DNA of 64,000 bases from Rhizomys pruinosus (Eukaryota; Chordata; Mammalia; Rodentia; Spalacidae). Shown piece by piece: positions 11,176 to 23,633 of this stretch. The notes beneath the pieces are model-generated. The model ran no database searches. It was not told the origin of the DNA and saw nothing but the letters and a program-made list of their open reading frames with translations. Each line of letters starts with the position of its first letter. Position 1 is the stretch's first letter. Where the stretch lies: the NCBI GenBank assembly GCA_009823505.1, contig VZQC01001071.1, forward strand, positions 440,271 to 504,270, given 5' to 3'. The translations under genes were made by a program, and so were the position numbers.

Positions 11176-11905
11176 TATTTCTATAATGCTATTGAGGTGT
11201 AATTTACATAGTATAAATTTCAAAATATTAATGTTAAAATGTGATGTGTACACCCATGAAACCATCACTGCTATCAATTTAATGCACATGTCCTATCTCT
11301 CCAAAGACCTCCTTTATCTCCAAATAATTACTCCTGTCCCACTCCAATACCCTCAATTTCAAGCACCTACTGTTTGCCCATCCCTGTGGAATAGGATCCA
11401 TGTTTTGCAAACCAAGAATCCCACTAGAATTGGAATATTACAGAAAGTGGTGGAGTTATCAGTACTTCATCACTCAGCATGATTATTCTGAGACTCACCC
11501 AGTCATGTGCGTGCAGAGGTCATTCTTTTTATTACCAAATAGGATTCCATCATGTAGCTATTCTGCAGTTTGAAAGGCTTTTAGATTACTCTCAGTCCTC
11601 TTCTTTTAGGTGAATATCTACAGGTAGAATGACTGAGACCTACAATAGATGTGCACCTAACATTGTAATAACTTGCAAAGCCATTTCCAGAGTGGTTCTA
11701 CTTGTGTACATCCCTACCAATAATGTGTGAAGGTTCCATTTCTCCATATCCTCACAACCTGTACAATAGCTGGATTTTCATCTGTTCGTTTTTTCATTCA
11801 TCCTCTCTAAGAGACTTGTAGCAGCATCTCACTGAGTTTTTAAGTTGTGTTTTTCTAATAACCAATGTTGCTGAGTATCTTTGCAAGTAGTATTTGCCAT
11901 CTGTG
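11176..11905 (-). mobile_element. Ancient mammalian L1 (L1M-type), 3' UTR and ORF2 tail
   Basis: Begins with the TATTGAGGTGTAATTTACAT 3' UTR signature of old L1M elements. It continues into the antisense of the ORF2 C-terminal region: CATTTCCAGAGTGGTTCTAC, CATCCCTACCAATAATGTG, CTCCATATCCTCACAACC, then TAACCAATGTTGCTGAGTATC. Heavily decayed. Confidence 0.75.
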
Positions 11906-11924
11906 TCTCTTTGTTGGTGTAAAG

Positions 11925-12640
11925 ACTGATTAAATATTGACACAATTTAAAGTGCTTATTTTGGTATCTAACTGGAATATGATCTCTGTACATTTGTGGG
12001 TACCATGTGATGCTTCCATACGTTTGCAATGTGTAATAGTCACAATATCTAATGGTGACTTATGACCCATTGGTCAGTCTTCATCTTCCCTCCTCCCGAA
12101 CCTCCCCAGCATCCACTAATCACTATTTATATCATTCTCAGTTTCTAGGTGATCAGTTGTTTTATAGTCCACATGGGTAATAGTAAACAAAATTCGTCCT
12201 CCAGAGACAGACTTAATTTCACTTAATATTATCCACCACAGCCATCCACTATGAGCTGGAAGCAAATGATGGAATTTCTTGGTATTTTTCCCCTCTGGCT
12301 ATTATAAATGAGATTGTTTTCCTTGTTTCCTTTTCAGATAGCTTGCTATTGATTTTTGTTTGTCAATTTTGTATCATGTAACTTTATTGAATTATCTCAT
12401 GGGTGCTAATAGAGTATGGTTGAATATATGGAATTTCTATGTATAAGATTATGTCATCTAACGTGTGGCAATGTAATTATGGTTTCCAGTTTGTATGTTC
12501 TTTGTTGATGTCTGAAGTCCGATTGCTCTGTCCAAGACTTCAAGCTCCATGTAGAATGAAGGAGATGGAAGCATTTGAAAATAAGCATGTCTTGTTCCAT
12601 CAAGTCCTGGGCTCTTCTTGGTTGGCAGACATTTTATTAT
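11925..12640 (-). mobile_element. Second ancient L1 fragment, 3' UTR plus ORF2 piece
   Basis: Starts with ATTGACACAATTTAAAGTGC and ACTGGAATATGATC, an L1 3' UTR signature. After about 12310 it jumps to antisense ORF2 from the RT region (TATTGATTTTTGTTTGTC, TTGTATCATGTAAC, AGATTATGTCATCTAACG). The jump implies an internal deletion or two adjoining fragments. Confidence 0.6.
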
Positions 12641-12719
12641 TAATTCAAGATTTTATTGTTCCATTCATTTTTTTTCTTTTTAAACATGGAATTTTAATAT
12701 GGTGGTTTTTGTTTTTTCT

Positions 12720-12922
12720 ATTATGTTGTTTTTATTTTATGTGTATAAGTGTTTTGCCTTCATGTATATAAATGCAATGCCCACAGAGGTCAGAAGAGGG
12801 TGTCATTGGTCATCAGATCCTGGAACTGGAGTTATGGACAATTGTAGCAGCCATGTAGGTGCTGGGAACCAAACCTGGATCTTCTGCAAGAGCAGCCAGT
12901 GCTCTCAACTGCTGAGCCAATT
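12720..12922 (-). mobile_element. B3/old B2 SINE
   Basis: Antisense: TTTTATGTGTATAAGTGTTTTG, GGTCAGAAGAGGGTGTCATT, GATCTTCTGCAAGAGCAGCC and the CTGCTGAGCCAATTTT head. Older than the CpG-rich B2s. Confidence 0.85.
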
Positions 12923-12949
12923 TTTTTCTTTTTCTTTTTCTTTTGTTTT

Positions 12950-13425
12950 TTTAACTTTTTAATTTTTATTTAATGCATTTCATACATTTCTTAATCAAAT
13001 TTAGACTCATTTCCCCCATCCATGTCCACCCCTCATGACCCCCAACCCCTGTCAGAGCTCATGGATTCTGTCATACACAAGTACTGTATTGCATCTTTTT
13101 CTCACTCTTTTATAACCTTTTCAGTGCACAGGTCTTTTTCATTTCTTTTGTACTGATTAAAATTATTATTTGACAATTTTGTGCATGTATATACTGCATT
13201 CTGATCATTCTCATCCATTGTCTTTTGACTCCTTCCAACTCATATCATTTTCCTGTCCAATGTACAAGACTCTTTTCCACATTCATGTCTTTCTATTTTG
13301 TTTTGTGACTGGCTGATTTTTAAGCAAGATCACCTGGCCAACCACCTGTCATGGGTACATACATGACTTTTACTGGGTAACCAACCACTCTCTGATAATC
13401 TAATGCTTTCTATGTCTTCCTAGTT
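12950..13425 (-). mobile_element. L1 3' UTR (older rodent L1)
   Basis: ATTTAATGCATTTCATACAT, then CCCCCATCCATGTCCACCCC and TCATGGATTCTGTCATAC parallel the younger L1 3' ends elsewhere in the window. Continues as diverged 3' UTR-like sequence with GACTGGCTGATTTTTAAGC. Confidence 0.5.
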
Positions 13426-14398
13426 CAAACCTGTTTTCTTCTAGGTTTTCCAACTTGTGCCAAGATTGGTTTCTTCATATTAATAAGGGTCTGTGGTCTG
13501 GTACAGGTAAAAATCTGGATAATTTGAAAGAATACCTTTTTTCCTTCACATTCATTGCTGGTGATAACATAAAATAGATAGTTAAGACCATAATTTTGCA
13601 GTTTTCTACAGAGTAAGCATGCTTTTATCAACCAACCCATCAATTATGCTCAATTATATGTGCCTGAATGAGCTGAAAATATATGGACTGACAAAAACTC
13701 ACATAATGGTGTACATAACACCAAGTGTAAAACTTGGAAACAACCAAGATGTGCTTCAGTAACTGGATGAATAGACTGTGAGAGACAATAGGAGATTGTT
13801 CAGTGCCTTAAAAATGTTATTGAGTTATTAACACTTATAAAGGAAGCTTCAATGTATATCTAAAGAACTCAGTCTGAAAAAATACCCCTACACATTTTAT
13901 ATTTCTAACTATGTGACATTCTATAGAAAGTAAAACTATGGAAACAGGAAAAGAATCTGGTGTCCAGGGGCACAGGAGATACTTAGGGAAGTAGAGTTAT
14001 ATTTTATGGTTGGCACATATCACTATACATTTTCCCAAAGTACTATAATGAACTAAAATCATCTATAGACTTTGGGTGATAGTCATGAGTCAGTGACTAT
14101 TCTTCAGATATGGAATTGTAAAGAGGGGAGTTGATCTGTAGGAACCTGGGCATATGGGAAGTACCTGTTTGATGACTGATTTTTCGGTGGGCCTGAAACT
14201 ACTTTAAAAACAAAGAATATTTTAAATGAAAAAATAGAAAAGATAATACTCTATTATTATAATAGTCTTCAAGTTTTTCAAATTTTGCATTATTAAATTA
14301 TTGGTGACCATGTCATCCCAAACATGGTTATTTAATAAAATTAAAAACTGTTCCAGACATCAACTGTATATTAACCAAAAAAATTACATTGGGAGGAT

Positions 14399-14716
14399 GG
14401 GGCTGGAGCAATGGCTCAGCAATTAAAAGCAATGGCTGTTCTTACAGAACCCCTCAGGTTTGAATCCCAACAATCACATAACAGCTACAGCTCACATTCC
14501 AGGGGATCCAATGCCCTCTTCTGTCCTCTGTGGGCATTGCATGACACAAGTTTACTCATACACATGCAAGCAATATATTCATGCACATAAAATAAAAATT
14601 GAAAAAGAATTTGCCTATGATATCAGTACTCAGGAGGCTGAGTGGGGGATCATCACAAATTTGAGGCCACCCTGGACCTATAGCAAGACTGTTTGAATTA
14701 CAACAACAACAACAAA
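14399..14716 (+). mobile_element. B2/B3 SINE followed by a 5'-truncated B1-like monomer
   Basis: 14399-14608 is a B2/B3 with GGGGCTGGAGCAATGGCTCAG, a degenerate B box and CATAAAATAAAAATTG. 14609-14716 is B1-like (ATATCAGTACTCAGGAGGCTG, GAGGCCACCCTGGACC) ending in (CAA)n. A third SINE-SINE neighbour pair in the window. Confidence 0.7.
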
Positions 14717-14787
14717 ACTGCAAGTTACTCTGTTCAAATAAATGTAAAATTATGCATCCTGTACTCTGCACCAATTAAAAAGTAAGA

Positions 14788-14852
14788 CTAGGGTCTAGAG
14801 AGATCACTCAGCAGTGAAGAGCACTGACTGTTCTTGCAGAACACCTGGGTTT
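14788..14852 (+). mobile_element. B2 head fragment
   Basis: Only the tRNA-like head is present (GTCTAGAGAGATCACTCAGC to ACACCTGGGTTT); the body and tail are lost. Confidence 0.7.
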
Positions 14853-14869
14853 GAAACTAAAGCTGAATA

Positions 14870-16020
14870 ATTATATATTGCATGCTTAGTTTTGTTTACG
14901 TGTTCATTTTTGCTTTAGGTAAACTGAGTCATGCTGACCAAGTTTAAAAGGTCTCTAAATTTTCTGTATTCTACTGCCAAGTAAAGAGTCATCATAAAAA
15001 TTCAATTTCGTTCCTCAATAATGGTTTTCAAGAAACTAGTTACATAAATACATGAATCTTCTAGAGAGAAACCATAATTTACTAACACTTTTATTTTGAA
15101 CCATCAACACTTTGAGGACAGCACATATCCATCCATCTTCTTGTGTACTGTGATACAAATTCTGTAATTTACATTTAATGCTCTTCTGGATCATAGGAAC
15201 TAAATTATTCCCTAAACAATCTCATAATTCGAGATGTAGAAAGTAAGATATTTTTATTCATCCCAAAATTTCATGAATTCATTTAGATAGGCTATGGTCA
15301 AAGGATTTAATGCTTTGAACTCTCGATATTGAAATCGTGTTTCAACAGAGGTGCCAGCATTCATTTTAATATAGTTCATTCTTTGAAATTATTTCCTTTA
15401 TGATATACATATATCTATAATTAGTCATCAATTATTGTTCTTTTCTTCAAATATGTTGATTTCTTGGATTTCTAAAGTTTGATGCAAAATAATTTAATTT
15501 GCCACCAACATAAATTTTCCCAAACCAGAGCCATTGCATGTACACACACACAGACAGAGATTTCTAATGTGTGTGTTATGTGTCTGCCCATTAGATTTTT
15601 AAAATCTTTTATCCTTTTCATAATTTAATAAATAGGATAGCCTGAATTTTTCTGACATTCCTAAAAAATGTGCTTATTAAGGTGCATTTAATAACATGAA
15701 AGATGAAAAATACTAATGAAAATATCCACCAAGCACTTAATTTAAATGATTGTTATCTAATTTATAGACTAATTTACAAATATGTCCCCAACCTTAAAGT
15801 TGTAGGGGAAAACAATATAATCCCTACTTCAAAAGTGTTTTGAAAGCTACATGACAGGATTTCAAGTAATTTCAGGCCAAGATTTATAAAATAAAAATGT
15901 CTTCAAAATAAAAACAGCAGCATGAATAATAGTAAATTAATAATAATTATTTTTTGAGATTTGTGGAACTTTGTCCCTCAGCGATCAGAAAGAAACAGCT
16001 TTTCCAAATTGGTTGATTCA
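14870..16020. other. Unique AT-rich sequence
   Basis: No gene or repeat recognised apart from a short CACACACACA tract near 15544. Confidence 0.4.
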
Positions 16021-16412
16021 AGAGTTGAGTTGATGGGGCTGGAGTGATGGCTCAGCAGTTAAGAGCACCGACTGCTCTAGCAGAGGACCTAGGTTCAATT
16101 CTTAGCACCTACATGGTGGCTAAGAACAGAATTCCAGTTCCAGGGGAATCCGAGACCCTCTTCTGACCTCCGCCGCATTGCATGACACGGGTGCACAAAC
16201 TTGCATGCAGACAGTACATTAATACACATACAGAAATAAATAAAAATTTAAAAAAGAACCATCTTTAACTCCAGTTCCAGGGGAATCTGACACACTCTTC
16301 TGACCTCAGCAACATTGTACGACATGGGTGCACCTACTTACATGCAGACAGTACACTCATACACATTAAATAATAAATTTAAAAAAAAAATTTTAAAAAG
16401 AGTTGAGTTGAT
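16021..16412 (+). mobile_element. B2-like SINE with duplicated 3' body
   Basis: Full head at 16035, first body and A-rich tail to about 16253. A second body lacking a head (AAGAACCATCTTTAACTCC onward) runs to about 16398. The whole is bounded by AGAGTTGAGTTGAT at 16021-16034 and 16399-16412. AAGAAC occurs at both internal junctions (16122-16127 and 16254-16259). That fits a headless B2 body inserted into a B2, or template switching during reverse transcription. Confidence 0.85.
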
Positions 16413-16984
16413 TTACAATGAATAGACCAGAGTATATGGAAAATTGAAAGGAGACTTTAGCATCTAATTGGTAGAAGCAGCGGTGAATGGTTATCACCCA
16501 TGATATTGAAGTGGCAAAAGATCGAACTGTATGACCCAAGAGGGAGAGGCCCATATGCTAAAGGCATCCTGACAACATTGAGATGAAGTAAAGGATCCAG
16601 GCAAGGAGATCAGTCATCTCACCAGTATTCCACACTGCAATCCTCTCCTAGGGCTCTGAATCAATAGATTGGAACTGGAAACCAGTAGTGAAGTAGCCTC
16701 TGATGAGATTAGTGCAGGTGTGAAAGAGTGAGGCCTGCTCTGAAAGGATGCAGGAAAATGCCACCAGGTTTGTGAAAATAATGTTATGTGAACTATAACT
16801 GTGAACTATTACTGATACTGAGATTCTTGGGTAGAAAAAATAAAGACCCTACAGTGACAGGTTAAGTACCTAAAGGAAAAAAAATTAATACAGAACAAAT
16901 ATCTGTACGTTTTGGAAAAAAGAAAGAATTTATACAACAGAAATTGTTAGATTTTTCTCTGGGAGACCTTTTATGTAAATATTT

Positions 16985-18350
16985 TTAAATATTTCATTGA
17001 ACATTTGAAAAATTTCATAAATACATTTTTGTCATATTTAGGGTCCGCCCCCTATATTCACTCCTCCTGCTGCTTACCGCTGGATTTCCTTTACTGTGTC
17101 ATAAATATTAAGACCATCAAATCAAGTTTGTGTCCCCAAATGCCCTTCAGTATGAGTCTATCCACTGATACTGATAGAACCTGGTTAACCTACCTAGTGT
17201 CACAGTCTTAAAAAAAAAAACCTGACTCTCCCAGCACCTATCAATTGCGAGTAGTTCCTTAGCTAAGGATGTGATTTCTTTCCCATTTCCCTACTCCAAT
17301 GTTGGGATCATGTCTATCTTGAGATTGATTAAATGAGTCTTATACATGCTGAGAGTTCAATGAGTAACTTCCCTGCTGTCTGGAAAACTGTTTCCTTGTG
17401 GTCATTCACCATCTCTGGCTCTCAAAATCTTTCCATCAATGCTTCCACAACAATCCTTGAGCCTTGCATGGCAGAGGTTTGATATAGGTGTCCTATTCAG
17501 GGATGAGCACTGTGGAGTCTCTTTCTCTGCACTTTGTCCAGTTGTGCCTCTCTGGGTTAATCACCATTGACTACATGAGGAAGCTCTCATACATTGAAAG
17601 ATGCATTAATATTGTTTCCCTCCCCTGTTGCACAAAGTTTCCTGAGATTTGGGCACAGAAGTTGCATTGCAGATGTGTCACTTAAGGATAGGTACCTCAC
17701 AGACATTTATTCTCTGCATGTATTCAATTGTGGAACTTCATAATAGTCTCCATCTGTAATGAAAAGAAACTTCTTGGACCCGTGGTGAGAGGAACACTTG
17801 TCAGTAATTATAAGGACATATATTTAAAATACTGTTAGAAATTATGTTGGTCTATGGATGTGACAAATGTAGGTTTTTCTCTATGATCTGTCATCTCTGG
17901 CCGACAGTATATTGGTCTACGTATATAGTATCACATATGAGTTCCCTCCCACTAAGTGGGCCGTAAGTCCAATTAGACAGCTGTAAGAAAAGTACCACTA
18001 GTGCACTAATAGAGATTATCTGCTGGGCTGGCCACTGTGGTCATTCATGGGTTTCTTCAGCTGGGTGAGATCATTGATTGTTTTTTCTCCCTTAGCAACT
18101 TTCATAATATCTTCTGATACTATGAGAGCTGGTGTTTAGGGAGGAGGTTTCCAGGTCAGTTCCAGCTGGATTTGTCCAAGTCCCATGTCTGAATTAGGTC
18201 TTGTCTTCAGAAATATGGTCTTATTTTCAAGTTCTTGGAGGCAACCAAGGATGGTAGCAACATCCAGGATTATTTTGGGAGTCTCTTGGATTACCCTCAC
18301 CAGCAACTCAAAGGGAGGTTTTCCTTGCCTGGCACTGTTCTTAGCTATAC
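16985..18350 (-). mobile_element. Long L1 (Lx-type) 3' UTR
   Basis: Antisense Lx-like landmarks occur in order: CCTATCAATTGCGAGTAGTTC, GAGCCTTGCATGGCAGAGG, GATGAGCACTGTGGAGTC, GTTAATCACCATTGACTAC, CAAGTCCCATGTCTGAATTAGG, and AGTTCTTGGAGGCAACCAAGG. About 1.35 kb without ORF2. I recognise the family from memory; the subfamily is unresolved. Confidence 0.55.
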
Positions 18351-18359
18351 ATACTTTAA

Positions 18360-18412
18360 CGATATATAATATAGATAGATATAATGATATATAAGATATA
18401 TATATAATTTTC
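18360..18412. repeat. (AT)-rich simple repeat
   Basis: GATATATAATATAGATAGATATA-type run next to the L1 fragment. Confidence 0.8.
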
Positions 18413-18456
18413 CTATTATGTTTCCTCCCTATTTATTAGGAAAGAGAAATATTTAG

Positions 18457-18646
18457 GGTCTGGAGAAGGTGCAATGGCTTAACTTGTAAAGACTCTTGCT
18501 GCTATTTGTGATGACCAAAATTCTATTCTAGGACCCACATGGTGAAAGGACACAGCTGCCGCAGCAAGCTGTTGTCTGATCTCTATGCACATACAGTGGC
18601 ATATGTACACCATGAGACATGCATGTTCACATGCATGTAGACATAA
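18457..18646 (+). mobile_element. B3 SINE (degenerate)
   Basis: GGTCTGGAGAAGGTGCAATGG head, GACCCACATGGTGAAAGGAC, then CATGCATGTAGACATAAAAG end. Confidence 0.6.
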
Positions 18647-18647
18647 A

Positions 18648-18787
18648 AGTTTTTTGAAACAATTTCTCCCTGTAACTCCAGCTGCCTTGTAATTGGCTAT
18701 ATAGATCAGGCTGGCCTCCATCTCACAGAGATCTACCTGCATCTGCCTCTCAGGTTAAAGGCCTGCACATCCACTCCCAGACCAATT
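18648..18787 (-). mobile_element. B1 SINE
   Basis: Antisense TTTTTTGAAACAATTTCTCC, AGATCAGGCTGGCCTCCATC and CAGAGATCTACCTGCATCTG. The 87-residue minus-strand frame spans this and the B3. Confidence 0.8.
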
Positions 18788-18789
18788 TT

Positions 18790-20535
18790 TCTTATTAAAA
18801 AATTAAAACTTCCTTGTTTTGATGTAAAATATTTAATGTTAGAGATTTAGAAAATAATACAGAATTGGGAATTTAGGAAAGCAATCACCTTCCCTAGGTC
18901 CAGTTGTACAAGAAAATAAATTAGAGTGACTAAAATTCCACTGGAGATAGAAAGAAGCCCCACAAAATTGAAAGCAGGTGACTGGTAGTTGTGTCTTTAC
19001 ATGTGCTGGTATCCTGCATAAGCTGGTGAGAAAAAAGAAGGATCTGGGGGAGGGGATATAAGGATATAAGTTTACCTTGAGCATCAGGGTCACAGTGTTA
19101 TTTTTTATGTTTTATTAGAATATGAGAAAATTTATACCAAAGTAACAAGTAGCTGCTGAGAACAATACTGATATGATCTCATTCAACATGTCCAACAACT
19201 TAGTATCCAGTTATCTTCAATTTTTGCTGCAGTATTGGTCAATGAGATCCAAAAGGAAGTTCAATGTCACAGTATTGTTGATGGGGGACCTGGAACCATT
19301 GACACTACATTGTCAGTTTTGACTAATTTTTACTCTCTTAATGAGGCCAATCCTGTATAGCATTATAATTTCTACCTTATTAATGAATTTAGAATTGCTC
19401 ATATTTGGCATAGAAGAGATATAAACACTTCTCTTAATTCTAACATTATAAATGGAAAAATGGAAAATTACAGACTGAAAATGAGCTCTAGTGTTACAGG
19501 AGGTATTGGGCAGACTGGCTCTGCTGTGCTCCTTGTCCCTGAACAGACTTCACTGAATCTTTAATAGTCTTCATTAAAAAATGGGTAGTGACTGAACAAG
19601 TGACCTTATAGCGATCTTAGTGTAAATGTTATGTCATTCAATTTAAATTTGCATACAATAAAAATAACTAGAAAATCCTCAAAAAAAAAAAAAAAAAACA
19701 CTGCTCACCGTGTTCAGCAGCTGCAGGAGGAAACTGTAACTACCCAAATGAAGAGAGTTTTCTAGGGCAAAGTTCAGAGATGAAGCCAATAGAAAGATGA
19801 AGGATCCAGCATGCATCCTTTTCAGCCTTCCAGCTTGCCAGCAGCACCCCTTGTTGGAGCAGCTTGGTATGGAGCCAGATGACACGACCTTGAAGTGGGT
19901 CCCAGAGTCCCATCACAGAATAAAGTCTAAGATGGAACATTCAGACTTTGACACATTACTACCTGACATACCTTGATTGCCAAGATTTTTTTTAGTGAAA
20001 AGTGGAGTTTATTCACACAAACCTACATAATAGTGCTTTTATTTCTCTGATGCAGATACTTGAGTGAGATTACTGCAAAAATATTTTAATCTTTTATATT
20101 ACTGGTGTTTTTCAAGTAATATTACAAAAAGAAATTCATACTTCTACTAGTAACTTTTGAAAATATTCTTTTCTCCTGTCCTCACCAGCAAGAGGTGATT
20201 ACTTTTACACCTTTGAGCATAAGAAGAAAGCAATGCTGTTACTTTAGCTGTCATCTTCCTGACTGACTTTAACCATCTCCTTATATGTTTATTGATGAGT
20301 TATACTTCTTATTTTTGTGAATTTTTGTTCTTAACTGCAAGTAAAAGGTTTTCTTTGGGGACTTAAATGGAATATATGCTACATGCATTCCAATTCTACA
20401 GGGTTTGTAGTATGCTACATAAATATTAATTCTACAGGGTTTGTAGTTTATGAAACTATTTTCCTATTAAAGAATAATGCTGTGCTTCCGTTTGTTGCAT
20501 CATGATTTGTGGTCCTCAGTAAACTTACAGTTTAT
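18790..20535. other. Mostly unique sequence
   Basis: No recognisable gene. There is an A19 tract near 19681, possibly the tail of an unrecognised retroposed copy, and short open frames only. Confidence 0.4.
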
Positions 20536-20537
20536 AT

Positions 20538-20757
20538 TCTTTTTAATTTTTTTAATTTTTACTTTATATGTGTGTTTGATCTACATGTATATATGTTCAC
20601 TCATACTGTATAAAGCCCGTGGATACCATAAGAGGGCATCAGATCCTCTGGAACTGGTGTTATGAATATTTGTTAGCCACCATGTAGATGCACAGACAAA
20701 CCCAGGTCTTCTGGAAAAGCAGTCAGTGCTCTTAACCACTTAATCACCTCTCCAGTT
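20538..20757 (-). mobile_element. B3 SINE
   Basis: TTTATATGTGTGTTTGATC lead, ATCAGATCCTCTGGAACTGG, GTTAGCCACCATGTAGATGC, and CTCTTAACCACTTAATCACC head complement. Confidence 0.85.
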
Positions 20758-20759
20758 TA

Positions 20760-22150
20760 TATTCTTAAATAAGCTTTTGGACTTTCCTTATTAAATTAAT
20801 TCTTAAATATTAACATATTTATGGTTATTGAGTATTAAACAAAATGATTATATAATATTTCCATTATGATAGGAAAAGGGTTTGTAATATAAAAATGGAA
20901 TGAATCAAAAGAAATACAAGTTTATTTCTCTCTGATAATGGGGTAGGGCATAGTCCACTTTATCAAATGTGCTTTCTCACTTGACCATTCAAGCATCCAA
21001 AAGAGTACATCTCCACCATCTTTGACACTTGTCTTCCTGATTAATTAGTATAGCCGTCAACCCAGAGCACAGCAACAGAAAAGATCATGCAAGAAATTGT
21101 ATGAGATATTTATGTGCAACAAGGAAACCAGCAATTGTTAGCTCCATTCACAGCCATTGGAGAAATTTTGTTCTTAGGCAGCTAGTGACAGAAAACTGAG
21201 ATGTATAATATCCCTGGGAAGGTGCAAGCCCAGTTACTATTCTGTGAAAGATAAGAGAATAGATTTTAGGAAACTTAGTAGAATTTGCCATGGTATAGTT
21301 ATCTGGTATCTGTCCCCCACACTGAGATCTCATTAACTGTGGTAGTTTGTTTTAACTATAGAAATGTGAGGTTTCTATAATGCCATGCCACTAACAAGAG
21401 GAAATTTTTGCTTCTTTTTCAAGATTTTCCTACGAAATATTTTCTGTTATAATTTCCTAGATACTCTGAGATAAACAGAATAATAGCAAGAACAAGCATT
21501 TCCCAGCATACCTATTTTAATATTTGGTGCCTCCAGTACTTTACCACTTAAAATAATTGTCATTTTTTAATACTGTCTTTATGACTTTAAAGCTTTCTTT
21601 CATGTTTTACATAGAATTTATGTTAGAATTGAACTGACAGGGTTTGTCAAATATCTTTTCAGCATTTAATTATATAACTAAATTTTTGTCTCTTTCACTG
21701 TATTCAATTAACTACATATTTGAAGGATTCTCTGATAAGGAGATACGTGGAATAATTTTATTTATACTGTTGTGTGGAATGCCATTGTGCTATTGTATAT
21801 GATAATATATCAAATATACATAACACTATTTAGATATATGCTAAAATTTCCAACACCACATTTTTCTAGTTATTTTAAATGAGACAGACAACAATTCTTT
21901 GCTCTTCTTTACATCTTTGTGGTTGTTATCTTAAACACTTTGAAGACTCACTTACACAGAATTAGTCACATAAATTAGCAAAATGTAGGTTTCTCTGATA
22001 AGGAAACATTAAATGAAATTGATTTCGATTTCTTTCAAAGTAAAAACCAGCTCAGTTGTCCAATTACCAGGTCCTTATCTGCTCAGGGACATACAATCTT
22101 TTCTTGGCTCCCCTGGGTTATGGCATCTTCATCCTTCCTTCTTCTTCAAC
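20760..22150. other. Unique AT-rich sequence
   Basis: No gene or repeat recognised; open frames are short and unsupported. Confidence 0.4.
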
Positions 22151-22153
22151 AAA

Positions 22154-22434
22154 CTCTGAGAACTTTTTTTTAAAATTTTTTTTATTTAATTTTATTTATT
22201 TCTGTATGTGTATGAATGTACTGTCTGCATGCAGGTTTGTGCACCCGTGTCGTGCAATGCCGCGGAGGTCAGAAGAGGGTCTCAAATTCCCCTGGAACTG
22301 GAGTTCTCCTGGAATTGGAGTTTCAAACGGTTCTCGGCCGCCATGCGGGTGCTGGGGATCGAACCCGGGTCCTCTGTAAGAGCGGTGGGCGCTCTTAACC
22401 GCTAGGCCATCTCTCCGTCCCTCTGAGAACTTTT
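22154..22434 (-). mobile_element. Young B2-like SINE with 14 bp TSD
   Basis: SINE body 22168-22420, CpG-rich (GCCGCGGAGG, GGCCGCCATGCGG). CTCTGAGAACTTTT flanks it at 22154-22167 and 22421-22434, a perfect duplication. The B box (GGATCGAACCC in antisense) is intact. All three 60-107-residue frames here are antisense SINE translations. Confidence 0.95.
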
Positions 22435-22696
22435 ATTTTGCTAGCACATCACTTATTTCACTCAATTTTCAAGTTTGTTGTGACACTGCTACAGGTATAG
22501 GCATAAAATTTTCTCTTCTTTCCTCATCCACTGTTTCACTTCCTTTTATATTTATTACATGTTGTCCTCTGTTCCTTAAGATGTTGAGAAAGTTTTCTAT
22601 TTGGTTATTATTTTCAAAATGCTTGATTTAAGAGAATATTTCTCTGAGTTTTATCTATTTAAAATTCAATTGATCAACTTAAACATTAATGTATTA

Positions 22697-23632
22697 TTTT
22701 CTTTTTTTCCTTTTTTATTATATATATAGATATATATATAAATAAAAAGATAATATATATATAGTACAAGATTATGTTACTAATAAAATCTAAACCCGTG
22801 TCCTCCACCCTACCCCCACCCCCCCAGAGCTCATGCATTCTGCCAAACGTCTTTCATCCTCTTCTCAGTCTTTCTCAAAATTCTCCATGTGGAAGTTGAC
22901 TGTTTTGAGCAGAAATTCCCGTTTCAGTCAGTTCTTTGATGCAGTCCTTTCTGTTGTTTGTTGTTGTTGTAGTTTGTTGCCGGTGTGTTTCCAATATGCA
23001 TCACTCCCAAACTACTTGGACAAAAGCTCAAGAGCCTGCACAAAAATACTTACAACTATGTAATTGGCACTAGCATTCCACAAGATGAGGGATACCATTC
23101 GTCATTTATTTTTCGGGGACGTTGTTACTTCACTCAGCAATGAAATCTTCTAGCTCCAGCCATTTACCTGCAAAGCTCATGATGTCATCTTTCTTTATCT
23201 GCTGCATAGAATTCCATTGTGTAGATTGTACCACATTTTCTCTATCCACTCGTCAGTTGAGGGGCCATCTGGGTTGGTTCCAGCTCCTTGCTATTGTGAA
23301 GAGAGCTGAAATAAAACATGGCTGTGCATGTATCTCTGCGGTACGATGAGTCTTGTGGGTACATGCCCCAGGAGTGGTATGACTGGGTCAGGTTGGAAAG
23401 TTCATTCCAAGTCTCCAAGGGTTCTCCACACAGCTTTCCATAGTGGCTGTATGAGTTTACACTCCCACCAGCAGTGGATGAGTGTTCCCCTTTCCCCACA
23501 CCCTCTCCAGCACTTTTTTTTTTTTTTTTGTATTTGTTTTCTTTATCCTAGCCAGTCTTATTGGAGTAAACGATATTCGTAAAGTGGTTTTAATTTGCAT
23601 TTCCTTAATGATTATGATGTTGAACACTTCTC
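22697..23632 (-). mobile_element. L1 3' UTR and ORF2 C-terminal region (left part of a split L1)
   Basis: A T-rich/(TA)n tail leads into the 3' UTR (CCAGAGCTCATGCATTCTGCC). From about 23100, antisense ORF2 follows (CCATTTACCTGCAAAGC, GGAGTGGTATGACTGGGTC, CCACCAGCAGTGGATGAGTG), stopping at GATGTTGAACACTTC. The L1 reading resumes at 25429, so it is interrupted by 23634-25428. Minus-strand ORF2 frame is broken by indels. Confidence 0.8.
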
Positions 23633-23633
23633 T

